Of a stretch of DNA of 64,000 nt, positions 1-9,503 are shown piece by piece. The stretch is from an uncultured Roseicyclus sp. (lineage in GTDB: Bacteria; Pseudomonadota; Alphaproteobacteria; Rhodobacterales; Rhodobacteraceae): contig CANLEH010000006.1 in assembly GCA_947489665.1 (NCBI GenBank), forward strand, positions 62,001 through 126,000, in the 5' to 3' direction. Both the position numbers and the translations under genes were made by a program. Position 1 is the first letter of the stretch. The number at the start of each line of letters is the position of its first letter. The notes beneath the pieces are model-generated. The model was not told the DNA's origin, did not search any database, and saw only the letters and a list, made by a program, of their open reading frames with translations.

Positions 1-1
1 T

Positions 2-1333
2 CCCACCGGGCCGTTGCATGTGGGTCACACCCGCGGCGCGGTCTTCGGCGATGCGCTCGCTTCGCTGCTGGCAGCGGCCGGCTATGACGTCACGCGCGAA
101 TATTATATAAACGACGGCGGCGCGCAGGTCGATGTTCTCGCGCGGTCCGTCTATCTGCGCTACCTGGAAGCGCACGGCCAACAGGTCGCGTTCGAGGATG
201 GCACCTATCCCGGCGACTATCTGATCGAGGTCGGACAAGCGCTCAAAGACAAGGTTGGCGACCAGTTTGTCGACAAGGGTGAGCAGTATTGGCTCGCCGA
301 AATTCGCGAATTCGCGACCGAGCGCATGATGGGCCTGATCCGGGAGGATCTGGCGATGCTCGGCGTCGAGATGGATGAATTCTTCTCGGAAAAATCGCTC
401 TACGGCACGGGTCGGATCGAGGATGCGATTAACGATCTGCGCGGCAAGGGCCTGATCTACGAAGGCGTGTTGGAGCCACCCAAGGGCAAGAAACCCGAAG
501 ATTGGGAACCGCGGGAGCAGACGCTTTTCAAGTCCACCGAGCACGGCGACGACGTGGACCGCCCGGTGATGAAATCCGACGGCGCCTGGACCTATTTCGC
601 CCCCGACATCGCCTATCATTTTGACAAGGTTTCCAGAGGGTTCGACGAGCTTATTGATGTATTTGGCGCCGATCACGGCGGCTATGTCAAACGGATGAAG
701 GCGGCTGTCTCGGCGCTCAGCGATGGCCGCGTCCCGCTCGATATCAAGCTGACCCAACTTGTCAAACTGCGTCGCGGCGACGAGGAATTGAAGATGTCCA
801 AACGCGCGGGCACCTTCGTGACACTCCGCGATGTGGTTGAGATGGTGGGCGCTGATGTGACCCGGTTTCACATGCTCACTCGCAAGAACGATGCACCGCT
901 CGATTTCGACGTCGACAAGGTGCGCGAACAGTCCAAGGACAACCCCGTCTGGTACGTCCAATACGCCCATGCGCGCATCCATTCCGTGCTGCGCAAGGCC
1001 GCGGAGGCCGGCATGACGCCCGATCCTGCAAACCTCGATGCCATCGCCGATCCGGCAGAACTCGCGCTCGCCGCAAAGCTTGCCGAATACCCCCGGATGA
1101 TCGAGGCCGCCGCCGCCACGCACGAGCCGCACCGTATCGCCTTCTACCTCTACGATCTCGCCTCCGACTTCCACGCTCTGTGGAACAAGGGCAACGCTGA
1201 TCCGCACCTGCGCTTCTTCCAGGAGGATGATCCATCGGCAACATCCGGGAAACTTTGCCTGATTTCCGCCGTGGCGATTGTCATTTCGAACGGCCTTGGT
1301 ATTTTGGGCGTGAAACCGGTCGAACAAATGTGA
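2..1333 (+). CDS. argS: arginyl-tRNA synthetase (5' truncated by window edge)
   Basis: Class I aminoacyl-tRNA synthetase that charges tRNA-Arg in the cytoplasm. The frame is already open at the left edge (first whole codon at 2), so the start and N-terminal domain lie outside; 443 residues are visible. The visible part opens with PTGPLHVGH, which carries the class I HIGH signature (HVGH), has the KMSKR loop (KMSKRAGT) near visible residue 264, and ends with the helical anticodon-binding DALR-type domain (C-terminal [11 protein letters not shown]). A SPOR-domain gene follows 75 bases later, the gene order expected in Rhodobacteraceae. Function is very secure. Confidence 0.97.
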   Translation, partial: PTGPLHVGHTRGAVFGDALASLLAAAGYDVTREYYINDGGAQVDVLARSVYLRYLEAHGQQVAFEDGTYPGDYLIEVGQALKDKVGDQFVDKGEQYWLAEIREFATERMMGLIREDLAMLGVEMDEFFSEKSLYGTGRIEDAINDLRGKGLIYEGVLEPPKGKKPEDWEPREQTLFKSTEHGDDVDRPVMKSDGAWTYFAPDIAYHFDKVSRGFDELIDVFGADHGGYVKRMKAAVSALSDGRVPLDIKLTQLVKLRRGDEELKMSKRAGTFVTLRDVVEMVGADVTRFHMLTRKNDAPLDFDVDKVREQSKDNPVWYVQYAHARIHSVLRKAAEAGMTPDPANLDAIADPAELALAAKLAEYPRMIEAAAATHEPHRIAFYLYDLASDFHALWNKGNADPHLRFFQEDDPSATSGKLCLISAVAIVISNGLGILGVKPVEQM

Positions 1334-1408
1334 GGCATCAGACCTCCTGTCGCGCCGGTCGAGCAAGTGACATCGGGCCGCCAAAAGGCTCGGGCGAATG
1401 AGGCAGGC

Positions 1409-2482
1409 ATGGCAGATATCCAATATTCCGGGGACTACGCCCCAGAGTCGGGTTACGACTATTCCCATGATTATGCGCACGAACAGGCGCAAGCGGCGGC
1501 TGATGTCAGCCGTGTGACGCAGTTGATCAACTGGGCCGGTGCGGTTGTGTCCATCGGCTTGGTTGTGGGCATGGCGATCTGGGCCTGGCAGCTTCTGATG
1601 CGCGACGTGACGGACGTGCCGGTGATCCGCGCCATGGAAGGCCCGATGCGCATCGCTCCTGAAAATCCAGGCGGCGCCGTGGCCGAGAACCAGGGGCTGG
1701 CCGTAAACCGTCTGGCCGAAGGGGAGGAGGCCGCGCCAGTGCCCGACCAGTTGGTCCTGGCCCCTCAGCCCATGGATTTCGACGATGTGCCTGAGCTTGA
1801 ACAGGCTTTTGAAAGTGCCTCTGCCGGAAACCCTGCACCGGTTGAAGAGGTTGCAGAGGTGCCCGCAGTGATCGCCGAAGTGGCCCCGGAGGTCGAAGAA
1901 CCTGTGACCGCCGAGGACACCGAAGCGCTGATCGAACGTCTGCTGGCCGAAGCGCAACCCCTTGAAGGTGTGGAAGAAAGCGCCTTGCCCAACGCCGCGG
2001 AAGAGCCTGAGCTGGTGGCCCGCGCCGACACAATTCCGATCTCCGTCCCCGGCGTGCGCCGCTCTCCTCGGCCCGCCACGCGCCCCGCAGATATCCAGGC
2101 CCGCGCAGAGGCTGCCGCCGCAGCCGCCGCCGTTGCCGCCGCCACGCCAGACGCGGCAGAGGCCGCGGCACCTGCCGCTGACGCGCCTATCGGCGCGGAT
2201 GAATTTGAACTTGCTGCGTCCGATCTGGAAACGGGCACCCGCCTTGTCCAGCTTGGCGCCTTTGACACGCCCGATCTGGCCCGCGCCGAATGGCAGCGCC
2301 TGTCGCAGAACTACCCCGACTTCTTCCTTGGCCGCGCTCGAGTGATTGAACAAGCCTCCTCCGGCGGACAGAGCTTCTATCGCCTGCGCGCCCATGGCTT
2401 TGGCGACCTCTCGGCCTCTCGCCGCTTCTGTGCGGCACTGGTTGCTCAAGGTGCTGCCTGCATCCCGGTTACGGTCCGGTGA
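1409..2482 (+). CDS. SPOR domain-containing membrane protein
   Basis: Probable inner-membrane protein that binds denuded septal peptidoglycan through a C-terminal SPOR domain. With the ATG at 1409 (preceded by GAGGCAGG) it has 357 residues: a Tyr/Asp-rich cytoplasmic N-terminus, one membrane segment at about 39-64 (WAGAVVSIGLVVGMAIWAW), a long Ala/Glu/Pro-rich periplasmic linker to about 270, then the SPOR domain (LVQLGAFDTPDLARAEW to the C terminus). A GTG 14 codons upstream (1367) is in frame but has a poorer context. The stop overlaps the GTG start of nagZ (GTGA), so the two are translationally coupled, fitting a shared role in envelope growth and division. Confidence 0.88.
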   Translation: MADIQYSGDYAPESGYDYSHDYAHEQAQAAADVSRVTQLINWAGAVVSIGLVVGMAIWAWQLLMRDVTDVPVIRAMEGPMRIAPENPGGAVAENQGLAVNRLAEGEEAAPVPDQLVLAPQPMDFDDVPELEQAFESASAGNPAPVEEVAEVPAVIAEVAPEVEEPVTAEDTEALIERLLAEAQPLEGVEESALPNAAEEPELVARADTIPISVPGVRRSPRPATRPADIQARAEAAAAAAAVAAATPDAAEAAAPAADAPIGADEFELAASDLETGTRLVQLGAFDTPDLARAEWQRLSQNYPDFFLGRARVIEQASSGGQSFYRLRAHGFGDLSASRRFCAALVAQGAACIPVTVR

Positions 2483-3483
2483 CACAAGCCGCGACGATCC
2501 TGGGATGCGAAGGCACGATCCTCTCACCTGCGGAGAAATCCTTCTTCGCCGATGCGCAGCCCTGGGGCTTCATCCTCTTCACGCGGAACATTAACAACCC
2601 CGCGCAAATTTCTGCTTTGACAGCAGAATTACGTGAAATTGTTGGGCGCGACGCCCCCATCCTTATTGATCAGGAAGGGGGACGCGTACAGCGGATGGGC
2701 GCCCCCCATTGGCGGCAATGGCATCCACCGCTCGACATGGCGGCCAAGGCGTCCGACCCTGTTCGCGCGCTTTATCTTCGCTACCGCCTAATCGCTGAAG
2801 AACTGCGCGCCGTGGGCATCGACGTGCAATGCGGCCCCACAGCGGACGTGGCGCGCGACAGCACGCATCCCTTCCTGCAAAACCGCCTCTATGGCTACGA
2901 TACAGAGACGGTCATCGACCTTGCCCATGCGGTCGCCGAAGGCTTGACTGATGGCGGCATCCATCCGGTCGTCAAGCATATCCCGGGCCACGGGGCGGCC
3001 ACCCTCGACAGCCACCACGATTTGCCCCGCGTCACGCTCGACCGCGATACGCTCGACGCCACGGATTTTGCCGTGTTCGAGCAGATGGATCACATCATGA
3101 TGGGCATGACCGCCCATGTCGTGTTCGAGGCGATAGATCCCGAACTGCCCGCCACCCTGTCGCGCAAGGTCATGCAAGTGATCCGGGAAGACATTGATTT
3201 CGATGGTCTTTTGATGACCGATGACCTGTCGATGGGCGCGCTTCCTGGCACCATCGGTGAACGCGCCGCGGCCGCCCGTGCGGCTGGATGCGACATGATC
3301 CTGCACTGCAATGGTGAGCGGGCTGAGATGGAGCAAGTGCTGGCCAATTGCGGCCAGTTGAGCGGGGCCGCACAGGCCCGTGCCGACACCGTTATCGCGC
3401 GCCGACCACAGCCTGAACCGCTTGACATCCAAGCCGCCGAGGAGGAACTCTCAAGCCTTCTGGGCGGAGAGGTTTATGTCTGA
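2479..3483 (+). CDS. nagZ: beta-N-acetylhexosaminidase, GH3 family
   Basis: Cytoplasmic glycoside hydrolase that removes N-acetylglucosamine from muropeptides during peptidoglycan recycling. It has 334 residues, the usual NagZ length. The family signature KHIPGHG is at about 167-173, followed by DSHHDLPRV, which supplies the catalytic His/Asp loop, and the nucleophile region MTDDLSMGAL is at about 244-253. The start is GTG at 2479, overlapping the stop of the SPOR gene; the 3' end overlaps scpA by eight bases. Adjacent SPOR, NagZ and Scp genes place wall recycling and chromosome segregation in one transcript. Confidence 0.95.
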   Translation: MTQAATILGCEGTILSPAEKSFFADAQPWGFILFTRNINNPAQISALTAELREIVGRDAPILIDQEGGRVQRMGAPHWRQWHPPLDMAAKASDPVRALYLRYRLIAEELRAVGIDVQCGPTADVARDSTHPFLQNRLYGYDTETVIDLAHAVAEGLTDGGIHPVVKHIPGHGAATLDSHHDLPRVTLDRDTLDATDFAVFEQMDHIMMGMTAHVVFEAIDPELPATLSRKVMQVIREDIDFDGLLMTDDLSMGALPGTIGERAAAARAAGCDMILHCNGERAEMEQVLANCGQLSGAAQARADTVIARRPQPEPLDIQAAEEELSSLLGGEVYV

Positions 3484-4279
3484 AGCGGGCCAAACGGGCC
3501 AACCTGCGAACACAGATGATTGGGACAAGGTCACCGCCCGGCGCGAAGCCGAGGCGCTGATTGTGGACGTCGATGGGTTTGAAGGCCCGCTCGATCTGCT
3601 GCTGACGCTCAGCCGCACTCAAAAGGTCGACCTGCGCAAGATTTCCATCCTCGCTCTTACCGAGCAATACCTTGTTTTCATTGAACAAGCCCGCGCTTTG
3701 CGCATCGAACTGGCCGCCGATTATCTCGTCATGGCCGCCTGGCTCGCCTTCCTGAAATCCAAGCTCCTCTTGCCGCCGGAACCCGGCGATGAAGGCCCGT
3801 CTGGCGAAGACCTGGCCGCGCATCTGGCCTTCCAGCTGGAACGCCTCGCCGCGATGCGCGAATGCGCAGCCAAGCTGATGGCGCGCGACCGGCTGGGTCG
3901 TGACCGGTTCGTGCGCGGCGCGCCGCAGGCGATGACGACGAACCGCAAGATCACCTACACCGCCGGCCTGCTGGACCTGATGCAGGCCTATGCGCGCATC
4001 CGCACCAAGGATGATTTCCGCCCCTACGTGATGGACCGCGAAAAGGTCCTGACGATGGAAGAGGCGCTGGACCGCCTGCGCCGGATGGTCGGCTATATGG
4101 GCGAATGGGCGGACCTGATGTCCTACCTGCCCGAAACCTGGACGAAGGACCCGAAATCTCGCCGCTCGGCCACTGCCGCCAATTTCGCGGCGGCTTTGGA
4201 GTTGACGAAGGCCGGAAAGGTTGAGATCCGCCAATCCGATACATTCGAGCCCATCCAATTGCGTCGGAAAGACTCATGA
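3476..4279 (+). CDS. scpA: segregation and condensation protein A
   Basis: Kleisin subunit of the SMC-ScpAB condensin complex, which bridges SMC heads during chromosome segregation. The 267-residue product has the conserved N-terminal ScpA motif GFEGPLDLLLTLSRTQKVDL at about 30-49, the SMC-contacting helices (AADYLVMAAWLAFLKSKLLL) and a C-terminal winged-helix region. I choose the ATG at 3476 (MSEAGQTG, preceded by GGCGGAGAGG) inside the last codons of nagZ; the same frame is open further upstream but lacks a ribosome site. The stop overlaps scpB as ATGA. Confidence 0.95.
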   Translation: MSEAGQTGQPANTDDWDKVTARREAEALIVDVDGFEGPLDLLLTLSRTQKVDLRKISILALTEQYLVFIEQARALRIELAADYLVMAAWLAFLKSKLLLPPEPGDEGPSGEDLAAHLAFQLERLAAMRECAAKLMARDRLGRDRFVRGAPQAMTTNRKITYTAGLLDLMQAYARIRTKDDFRPYVMDREKVLTMEEALDRLRRMVGYMGEWADLMSYLPETWTKDPKSRRSATAANFAAALELTKAGKVEIRQSDTFEPIQLRRKDS

Positions 4280-4965
4280 GCGACCAAGCGCCTGAAAAGA
4301 CGGAAGAAAGCCTCTTCCGCGCCCCCCCGCTGGCTGAACAGGAGCGTATGATCGAAGCGCTGCTGTTTGCCTCCGCCGAACCCGTCAGCCTGTCAGAGAT
4401 GGAGGCACGGATGCCCCACGGCTCTGATCCGGCAGAGGCGCTTGTTCTTCTGCGCAGACGGTACGAGGGCAGAGGCGTGCAGGTTGCCAAAGTGGGCGAT
4501 GCCTACGCCTTTCGCACCGCCGCCGATCTGGGCTTCCTCATGGCGCGCGAGCAGGTCGAACAACGCAAACTCAGCCGTGCCGCCATCGAGACGCTGGCCA
4601 TCGTCGCCTACCACCAGCCTGTCACCCGCGCCGAGATCGAAGAGATCCGCGGTGTCTCCGTCAGTCGCGGGACGGTCGATCAGTTGATAGAGCTTGAGTG
4701 GATCAAATTCGGCCGCCGCCGCATGACACCCGGTCGCCCCGTGACCTACGTGGTCACGCCTGAATTTCTCGACCATTTCGGGCTGGAAAATGCACGCGAT
4801 CTGCCCGGCCTCAAAGAGCTGCGCGATGCGGGTCTTCTGGAAAGCCGCCCCCCGGACGCCGAGGGCGAAGAGGGGCCCGAGCCCGAGCGGGATGACGATA
4901 CGGGCGACATGTTCGACGATGACGCGGACGCGGCGCGCGACGATGACCTGATCGAAGACGAATAG
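4276..4965 (+). CDS. scpB: segregation and condensation protein B
   Basis: Winged-helix partner of ScpA in the SMC-ScpAB complex; cytoplasmic, 229 residues. Two winged-helix domains can be followed: residues about 15-95 (EQERMIEALLFASAEPVSL) and about 96-175 with the ScpB signature ETLAIVAYHQPVTRAEIEEI and RGTVDQLIELEWI. The tail from about 195 is very acidic (Asp/Glu-rich). It starts at ATG 4276 overlapping the scpA stop. In many relatives tatA follows scpB; here a small unknown gene does, so the conserved order ends at this point. Confidence 0.95.
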   Translation: MSDQAPEKTEESLFRAPPLAEQERMIEALLFASAEPVSLSEMEARMPHGSDPAEALVLLRRRYEGRGVQVAKVGDAYAFRTAADLGFLMAREQVEQRKLSRAAIETLAIVAYHQPVTRAEIEEIRGVSVSRGTVDQLIELEWIKFGRRRMTPGRPVTYVVTPEFLDHFGLENARDLPGLKELRDAGLLESRPPDAEGEEGPEPERDDDTGDMFDDDADAARDDDLIEDE

Positions 4966-4983
4966 GGTCGGAGAAGTCCGACC
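4966..4983 (+). terminator. short hairpin after scpB
   Basis: GGTCGGA-GAAG-TCCGACC, a seven-base-pair stem starting right after the scpB stop. There is no T run, so it may be a weak terminator or a 3'-end stabilising structure. Confidence 0.3.
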
Positions 4984-5070
4984 AGCTGAACGCAGTTTTC
5001 GCCAAAATTCTGCCCAACTGGTCACATATCCGTTCACCTGAGCAGAAATCGACTGGTAAAGGGCAGCCCA

Positions 5071-5262
5071 ATGGACCGTATTCTGAACATGATCATCCGC
5101 CGCGTGATGTCGCGCGTCGTGAACCGTGGCGTCGATGCAGGCATTGATGCCGTGACACGTCGGGGTGGCGAAAACACGACCGAAGATCGCGCGCGCGGGC
5201 AGGCGGCTGCGCGCAACGCGAAAGGCGCTTTGCGCATGGCTCGGCGGGTCGGGCGCTTCTAA
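5071..5262 (+). CDS. small basic conserved-type hypothetical protein, 63 aa
   Basis: Unknown function. It is an Arg-rich, amphipathic 63-residue protein starting MDRILNMIIRRVMSRVVNRG and ending RMARRVGRF, with no membrane span or signal peptide. The ATG at 5071 is preceded by AAAGGG. It lies 105 bases after scpB in the same direction and 81 bases before a secreted SH3-domain gene, so it may have its own promoter. Codon choice looks like that of neighbouring genes and no overlapping frame competes well, which supports it being real. The basic amphipathic helices suggest nucleic-acid or membrane-surface contact, but that is speculation. Confidence 0.7.
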   Translation: MDRILNMIIRRVMSRVVNRGVDAGIDAVTRRGGENTTEDRARGQAAARNAKGALRMARRVGRF

Positions 5263-5343
5263 GCCGATCGCCAATTCTACCCTTGGGTCCGCCGCCAAAG
5301 CGCGGCAGGGTGTGTGTGCTCAATTCTAGAGGATAACACCACA

Positions 5344-6324
5344 ATGATTACCCGATTGACCCTTAGCACGGGGGTATTTCTCCTCGTTTCCGGGGCCGCT
5401 CAGGCGCAGGCTTACTTGTGTCCCGGCTTTGGTGATGTGGACGTGCGCATTACCTTGATCGAAGGCACGGATGCGGCGGTTGCCGAGTTCATCGCTGGGG
5501 CTGACAACCCTTCGGGCGGGGACGATCCCGTCACCATGCGGTCGCAACGGGGCGGCGACGGCATCACCTATGCAGGCGGCGATCTATTGCTGCGCGGAAC
5601 CGGAGACATCGCTGATCTGACGGCTGGCGATCTGACGGTTCACTGCACTCTTGAAGGGGCTGAGCCTGCAGCGACTGTCGAGCAACCCGTTGAAACTGTG
5701 GAAGATAGTGAGGTTGTGCAAGCGCCGATTGAGGATGGCGCGGGCGAGGCCACACCCGATGCGGCAGGCGGCGCAAACATTCCCGCAATTTCCCTTGGCG
5801 GGAACCTGCGCGCCGGTCCCGGCACAGAATTCGCCGATGTCGGTGGCCTTGATGAAGGCACGGAAATCATCCTGCAGGCCGATACGGGCGTGCCGTTCAA
5901 CGGATACACATGGTGGGAGATCATCCTGCCAAGTGGCGAGTTGGCCTTCCAATGGGGCGGCGTGATTTGTGTGCCCGGCGGCGGTGTGTCCGGCGTGATC
6001 GAGGATGCAGACGCCTGCCCGATTGCCGAGGCTGATACTGGCGCGGAAGTCGGCGAAGCGACGGCGGATGCCAGCGGTGCTGCTGACATCGCCGCGATCT
6101 CGCTGGGGGGCAACCTGCGCTCGGGCCCCGGCACGGCGTTCCCGGATATCGGCGGATTGGAACAAGGCACGGCCATCACACTGCTCACCAACAGCGGAAT
6201 TCCTTTCAACGGCTATGATTGGTGGGAGATCGAGCTGGCCGATGGCCAGATCGCCTTCCAGTGGGGTGGCGTGATTTGCGTACCCGCCGGGGGTGTCGCC
6301 GGCGTGTTGGAAAGCTGTCAGTAA
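5344..6324 (+). CDS. secreted protein with MliC-like domain and two SH3b domains
   Basis: Predicted periplasmic protein, 326 residues, starting at ATG 5344 after AGAGGATAA. A signal peptide covers 1-23 (LSTGVFLLVSGAAQAQA). Residues 25-105 run from a YLCPGF cysteine to a VHC cysteine with a GDGITYAGGDLLLRG segment, a pattern like lysozyme-inhibitor MliC domains. Two repeated SH3b domains follow at about 155-215 and 255-325; both contain SLGGNLR.GPGT, G.PFNGY.WWEI and AFQWGGVICVP. The repeats are close enough to mark internal duplication. SH3b domains usually bind cell-wall peptides; the combination suggests an envelope-stress or lysozyme-resistance role (inference). A one-SH3 paralogue lies at 6764-7378. 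Confidence 0.85.
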   Translation: MITRLTLSTGVFLLVSGAAQAQAYLCPGFGDVDVRITLIEGTDAAVAEFIAGADNPSGGDDPVTMRSQRGGDGITYAGGDLLLRGTGDIADLTAGDLTVHCTLEGAEPAATVEQPVETVEDSEVVQAPIEDGAGEATPDAAGGANIPAISLGGNLRAGPGTEFADVGGLDEGTEIILQADTGVPFNGYTWWEIILPSGELAFQWGGVICVPGGGVSGVIEDADACPIAEADTGAEVGEATADASGAADIAAISLGGNLRSGPGTAFPDIGGLEQGTAITLLTNSGIPFNGYDWWEIELADGQIAFQWGGVICVPAGGVAGVLESCQ

Positions 6325-6423
6325 GGCACAAAAGGTCCGCGGCTGGGTGGTATTGAAGCCACAGGTCGCGGCCCTCTGCCGATGGCAGAACGTGGTGCCC
6401 AGATTTCGCCACATTTCGCCGCC

Positions 6424-6467
6424 AACTCTGCCTCAAGATCAATAAAAACAGATCATGAGGCAGAGTT
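6424..6467 (+). promoter_or_regulatory. long hairpin sequestering the ribosome binding site of the 63-aa gene
   Basis: The arms AACTCTGCCTCA (6424-6435) and TGAGGCAGAGTT (6456-6467) are perfectly complementary over 12 bases. An A-A mismatch then a GATC/GATC pairing extend the stem to about 17 positions around the loop AATAAAAACA. The 3' arm ends directly before the ATG at 6468 and contains the only Shine-Dalgarno-like sequence (GAGG), so ribosome access would depend on opening the stem. Confidence 0.6.
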
Positions 6468-6659
6468 ATGGAGCGGATCGTCAGCAGCGTTTTGCGCTTT
6501 TTCCAGTCGGTGGATGCGCCACGCACGGAAATTCACGTCAACCGGATCGCCATGGGCAGCAGCCACGATCGGGCGCTTGCTGCCTTCAAGGCAGATCAGG
6601 CCCGCATCGCCAGTAAACAGGATGGCGCGACGTTCGCGTCCAAGCGCGCGGCCAAGTAA
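6468..6659 (+). CDS. small hypothetical protein, 63 aa
   Basis: Unknown function. The 63-residue product starts MERIVSSVLRFFQSVDAPRT and ends FASKRAAK; it is basic at the C terminus and has no membrane segment. It is bounded by a perfect 12-base-pair inverted repeat that ends at its ATG and by a strong terminator 22 bases after its stop, so it forms a self-contained transcription unit. That arrangement supports a real small gene under RNA-level control. No similarity to a family I know. Confidence 0.6.
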   Translation: MERIVSSVLRFFQSVDAPRTEIHVNRIAMGSSHDRALAAFKADQARIASKQDGATFASKRAAK

Positions 6660-6680
6660 ACGACGCACATCGCGTGCAAC

Positions 6681-6710
6681 AAAGCGCCCCAGCCGGGGCG
6701 CTTTTTTCTT
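6681..6710 (+). terminator. Rho-independent terminator after the 63-aa gene
   Basis: AAGCGCCCC-AGCC-GGGGCGCTT (stem of nine pairs, 6682-6703) followed by TTTTTTCTTT on the plus strand. Confidence 0.9.
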
Positions 6711-6763
6711 TGTGCCCGGGGTTTTGTGCGGCAATCATCGCGCACCAGCTTTGGGGAAGTACC

Positions 6764-7378
6764 ATGAAATATACTACCGCTCTTGTGGCCTTGGCCGTGT
6801 CACTAGGTGTGCCAACCATGTCTTTGGCAAACGTGAACTATGCGTGCGGCGCGCTTAACGGGATCGAATTCACAGCCACCTATTTTGATGAGGAAGACGT
6901 CGTCGGGGTCGATGCGCGGAACCAAGCCAATGGGCAGGTCACGCGGGCGGTGCTGAACCCCGCTGTTTCAGGCAGTGGGTCGCGTTTCTTTGATCCATCC
7001 ACAGGCCTCGATTTCGTGGAGCATCAGGGTCAGGCATTTCTGACGACGGCCTCGGGCGCGCAGTTCACCTGCGTGGTGACAAGCATTGACGAGCCAGGTG
7101 GCAGTCAGGCTGGCGGCGGCTACGACCCGCAGGTCGGCCCATTTCCGGGATTTTCCTTCGGAGGCAATCTTCGCGGTGGACCTGGCACCAACTTCGCCGA
7201 TGTCGGTTCTACGTTCGAGGGGCAACCAATAACTTTGGTCACGGATACGGGCATTTTCTTCAACGGTTATTCGTGGTGGGCTGTGCAGTTGCAGAACGGG
7301 CAGGACGCCTACCAATGGGGCGGGCTGCTCTGCGCGCCGGGTCTGCAGCTTGCAGGTATCTTTAACGAAGGGTGTTGA
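6764..7378 (+). CDS. secreted MliC-like/SH3b-domain protein
   Basis: Predicted periplasmic protein of 204 residues starting at ATG 6764 after GGGGAAG. The signal peptide is at 1-22 (ALVALAVSLGVPTMSLA). Residues 24-110 begin NVNYACGALNG and end GAQFTC, again an MliC-like cysteine-framed domain. One SH3b domain follows at about 130-200 (SFGGNLRGGPGT, IFFNGYSWWAV, AYQWGGLLCAPG), matching each of the two SH3b repeats of the 5344-6324 product. It is a shorter paralogue; the small gene between them carries its own terminator, so it is transcribed separately. Confidence 0.85.
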   Translation: MKYTTALVALAVSLGVPTMSLANVNYACGALNGIEFTATYFDEEDVVGVDARNQANGQVTRAVLNPAVSGSGSRFFDPSTGLDFVEHQGQAFLTTASGAQFTCVVTSIDEPGGSQAGGGYDPQVGPFPGFSFGGNLRGGPGTNFADVGSTFEGQPITLVTDTGIFFNGYSWWAVQLQNGQDAYQWGGLLCAPGLQLAGIFNEGC

Positions 7379-7448
7379 GGGCAACCGAGAAGTTAATTTT
7401 CGGCTAACGCAAAATGGAAAACCGTTCGATATCAATGGGAAAGGGTAG

Positions 7449-7466
7449 CTTATCAAGCGTGATAAG
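7449..7466. repeat. short inverted repeat between SH3 gene and glnA
   Basis: CTTATCA-AGCG-TGATAAG, a perfect seven-base-pair stem 70 bases after the SH3-protein stop. There is no T run; it may close that transcript or be a protein-binding site. Confidence 0.35.
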
Positions 7467-7485
7467 TTAAGCACCGCCGGCCAAG

Positions 7486-7515
7486 AAAAAAGGGCGCCGC
7501 GTTGGGCGCCCTTTC
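7486..7515 (-). terminator. terminator of glnA (minus strand)
   Basis: Read on the minus strand, GGGCGCCC-AACGC-GGCGCCC is followed by TTTTTTCTT, placed 21-50 bases after the glnA stop. Confidence 0.9.
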
Positions 7516-7535
7516 CTGTTTCTGACAGCCGCTGA

Positions 7536-8942
7536 TTAGCAGCTGTAGTACATCTTGTATTCCATCGGGTGCGGCGTGTGCTCGTAGGCGTAAACCTCTT
7601 CCCACTTGAGCGCGGCATAACCCTCGATCTGGTCTTTGGTGAACACGTCGCCCTTCAGCAGGAATTCGTGATCGGCTTCCAGCTCGTCGAGCGCTTCGCG
7701 CAAGCTCGCACAAACGGTTGGGATGCCCGCCAGCTCTTCCGGCGGCAGATCGTAGAGGTCCTTGTCCGAAGGATCGCCCGGGTTGATCTTGTTCTGGATA
7801 CCGTCGAGGCCAGCCATGAGCAGGGCCGCGAAGCAGAGATAGGGGTTCGCTGCCGGATCGGGGAAACGAGCCTCCACACGCTTGGCCTTCGGGCTTTCCG
7901 TCCACGGAATGCGCACACAGCCCGAGCGGTTGCGGGCCGAGTAGGCGCGCAGAACCGGGGCTTCAAAGCCCGGGATCAGACGCTTGTAGGAGTTCGTCGA
8001 CGGGTTCGTGAAAGCGTTCAGCGCCTTGGCGTGCTTCAGGATACCGCCGATGAAATACAGAGCTTCATCAGACAGATCGGCATACTTGTCACCCGCGAAA
8101 AGCGGCTTTCCGTCCTTCCAGATCGACATGTTGCAGTGCATGCCGGTGCCGTTGTCACCCGCGATGGGCTTCGGCATGAACGTGGCCGACTTACCGTAGG
8201 CGTGGGCAACGTTGTGGATGATGTACTTGTATTTCTGAAGCTCGTCGGCCTGCTTGGTGAGGCTGTCGAAGATCAGGCCAAGCTCGTGCTGGCACGACGC
8301 CACCTCGTGGTGGTGCTTATCGACCTTCATGCCGATGCGCTTCATCGTGGACAGCATCTCAGACCGCAGATCCTGACCGGCATCGATCGGGTTTACGGGG
8401 AAGTAGCCGCCCTTAACGCCCGGACGATGGCCCATATTGCCCATCTCATACTCGGTATCGCCGTTCCAGGACGCGTCCTGGGCATCGACCTCGTAAGAGA
8501 CCTTGTTGATTTCAACAGACATGCGCACGTCGTCGAAGACGAAGAATTCGGCTTCGGGGCCGAAGAACGCGGTGTCACCGATGCCGGAGGACTTGAGGTA
8601 TGCCTCAGCCTTCTCGGCGGTCGAACGGGGATCACGCTCATACGCTTCGCCGGTGTCGGGCTCAACGATCGAGCAGTGCACGCAGATCGTCTTTTCCGCG
8701 TAGAACGGATCAACATAGGCGCTGTCGGTGTCGGGCATCAGCTTCATGTCGGAGGCTTCGATGCCTTTCCAACCGGCGATGGACGAGCCGTCGAACATGA
8801 AGCCTTCCTCAAGGAAGTCCTCATCGACCTGGTCGGACATCACCGTGACGTGCTGCAGCTTGCCGCGCGGATCGGTGAACCGGATATCGACGTATTCCGC
8901 GTCCTCGTCCTTAACCATTTTCAAGAAGTCTGCTGTGCTCAT
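7536..8942 (-). CDS. glnA: glutamine synthetase type I
   Basis: Cytoplasmic ATP-dependent ligation of ammonium to glutamate, the main nitrogen-assimilation step. The 468-residue length is that of GSI-beta. The beta-grasp N-terminus ([11 protein letters not shown]), the metal- and ATP-site motifs ([20 protein letters not shown]), [15 protein letters not shown] and the Tyr adenylylation site in [11 protein letters not shown] are all visible. It is downstream of glnB with a 57-base gap, the usual glnBA operon, so activity is expected to be controlled by adenylylation and PII. A terminator follows. Confidence 0.98.
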   Translation of the reverse strand: MSTADFLKMVKDEDAEYVDIRFTDPRGKLQHVTVMSDQVDEDFLEEGFMFDGSSIAGWKGIEASDMKLMPDTDSAYVDPFYAEKTICVHCSIVEPDTGEAYERDPRSTAEKAEAYLKSSGIGDTAFFGPEAEFFVFDDVRMSVEINKVSYEVDAQDASWNGDTEYEMGNMGHRPGVKGGYFPVNPIDAGQDLRSEMLSTMKRIGMKVDKHHHEVASCQHELGLIFDSLTKQADELQKYKYIIHNVAHAYGKSATFMPKPIAGDNGTGMHCNMSIWKDGKPLFAGDKYADLSDEALYFIGGILKHAKALNAFTNPSTNSYKRLIPGFEAPVLRAYSARNRSGCVRIPWTESPKAKRVEARFPDPAANPYLCFAALLMAGLDGIQNKINPGDPSDKDLYDLPPEELAGIPTVCASLREALDELEADHEFLLKGDVFTKDQIEGYAALKWEEVYAYEHTPHPMEYKMYYSC

Positions 8943-8999
8943 TCTGACCTTCCCTTTGCGTTCAAATAGGCCCCGGTCGGGGGTGCTTTACATTGCGGA

Positions 9000-9419
<420 letters not shown>

Positions 9420-9503
9420 TCAATCTTTGGGCGTATTTTGAAGCTGTCGGTGACTTATTGTGCAAGGCGCTCAAAAAATGTGCACAAATGAATCGGAGCC
9501 GCG

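Noticed and set aside
7569-8969. 466-aa plus-strand open frame opposite glnA
   Set aside because: Exact antisense shadow of glutamine synthetase; composition follows from the GC-rich third positions and it shows no family motif.
9458-9485. TTGTGCA and TGTGCAC repeats before nnr as NtrC sites for glnB
   Set aside because: The spacing and arms do not match the NtrC palindrome well and no -24/-12 promoter is evident on the glnB side.
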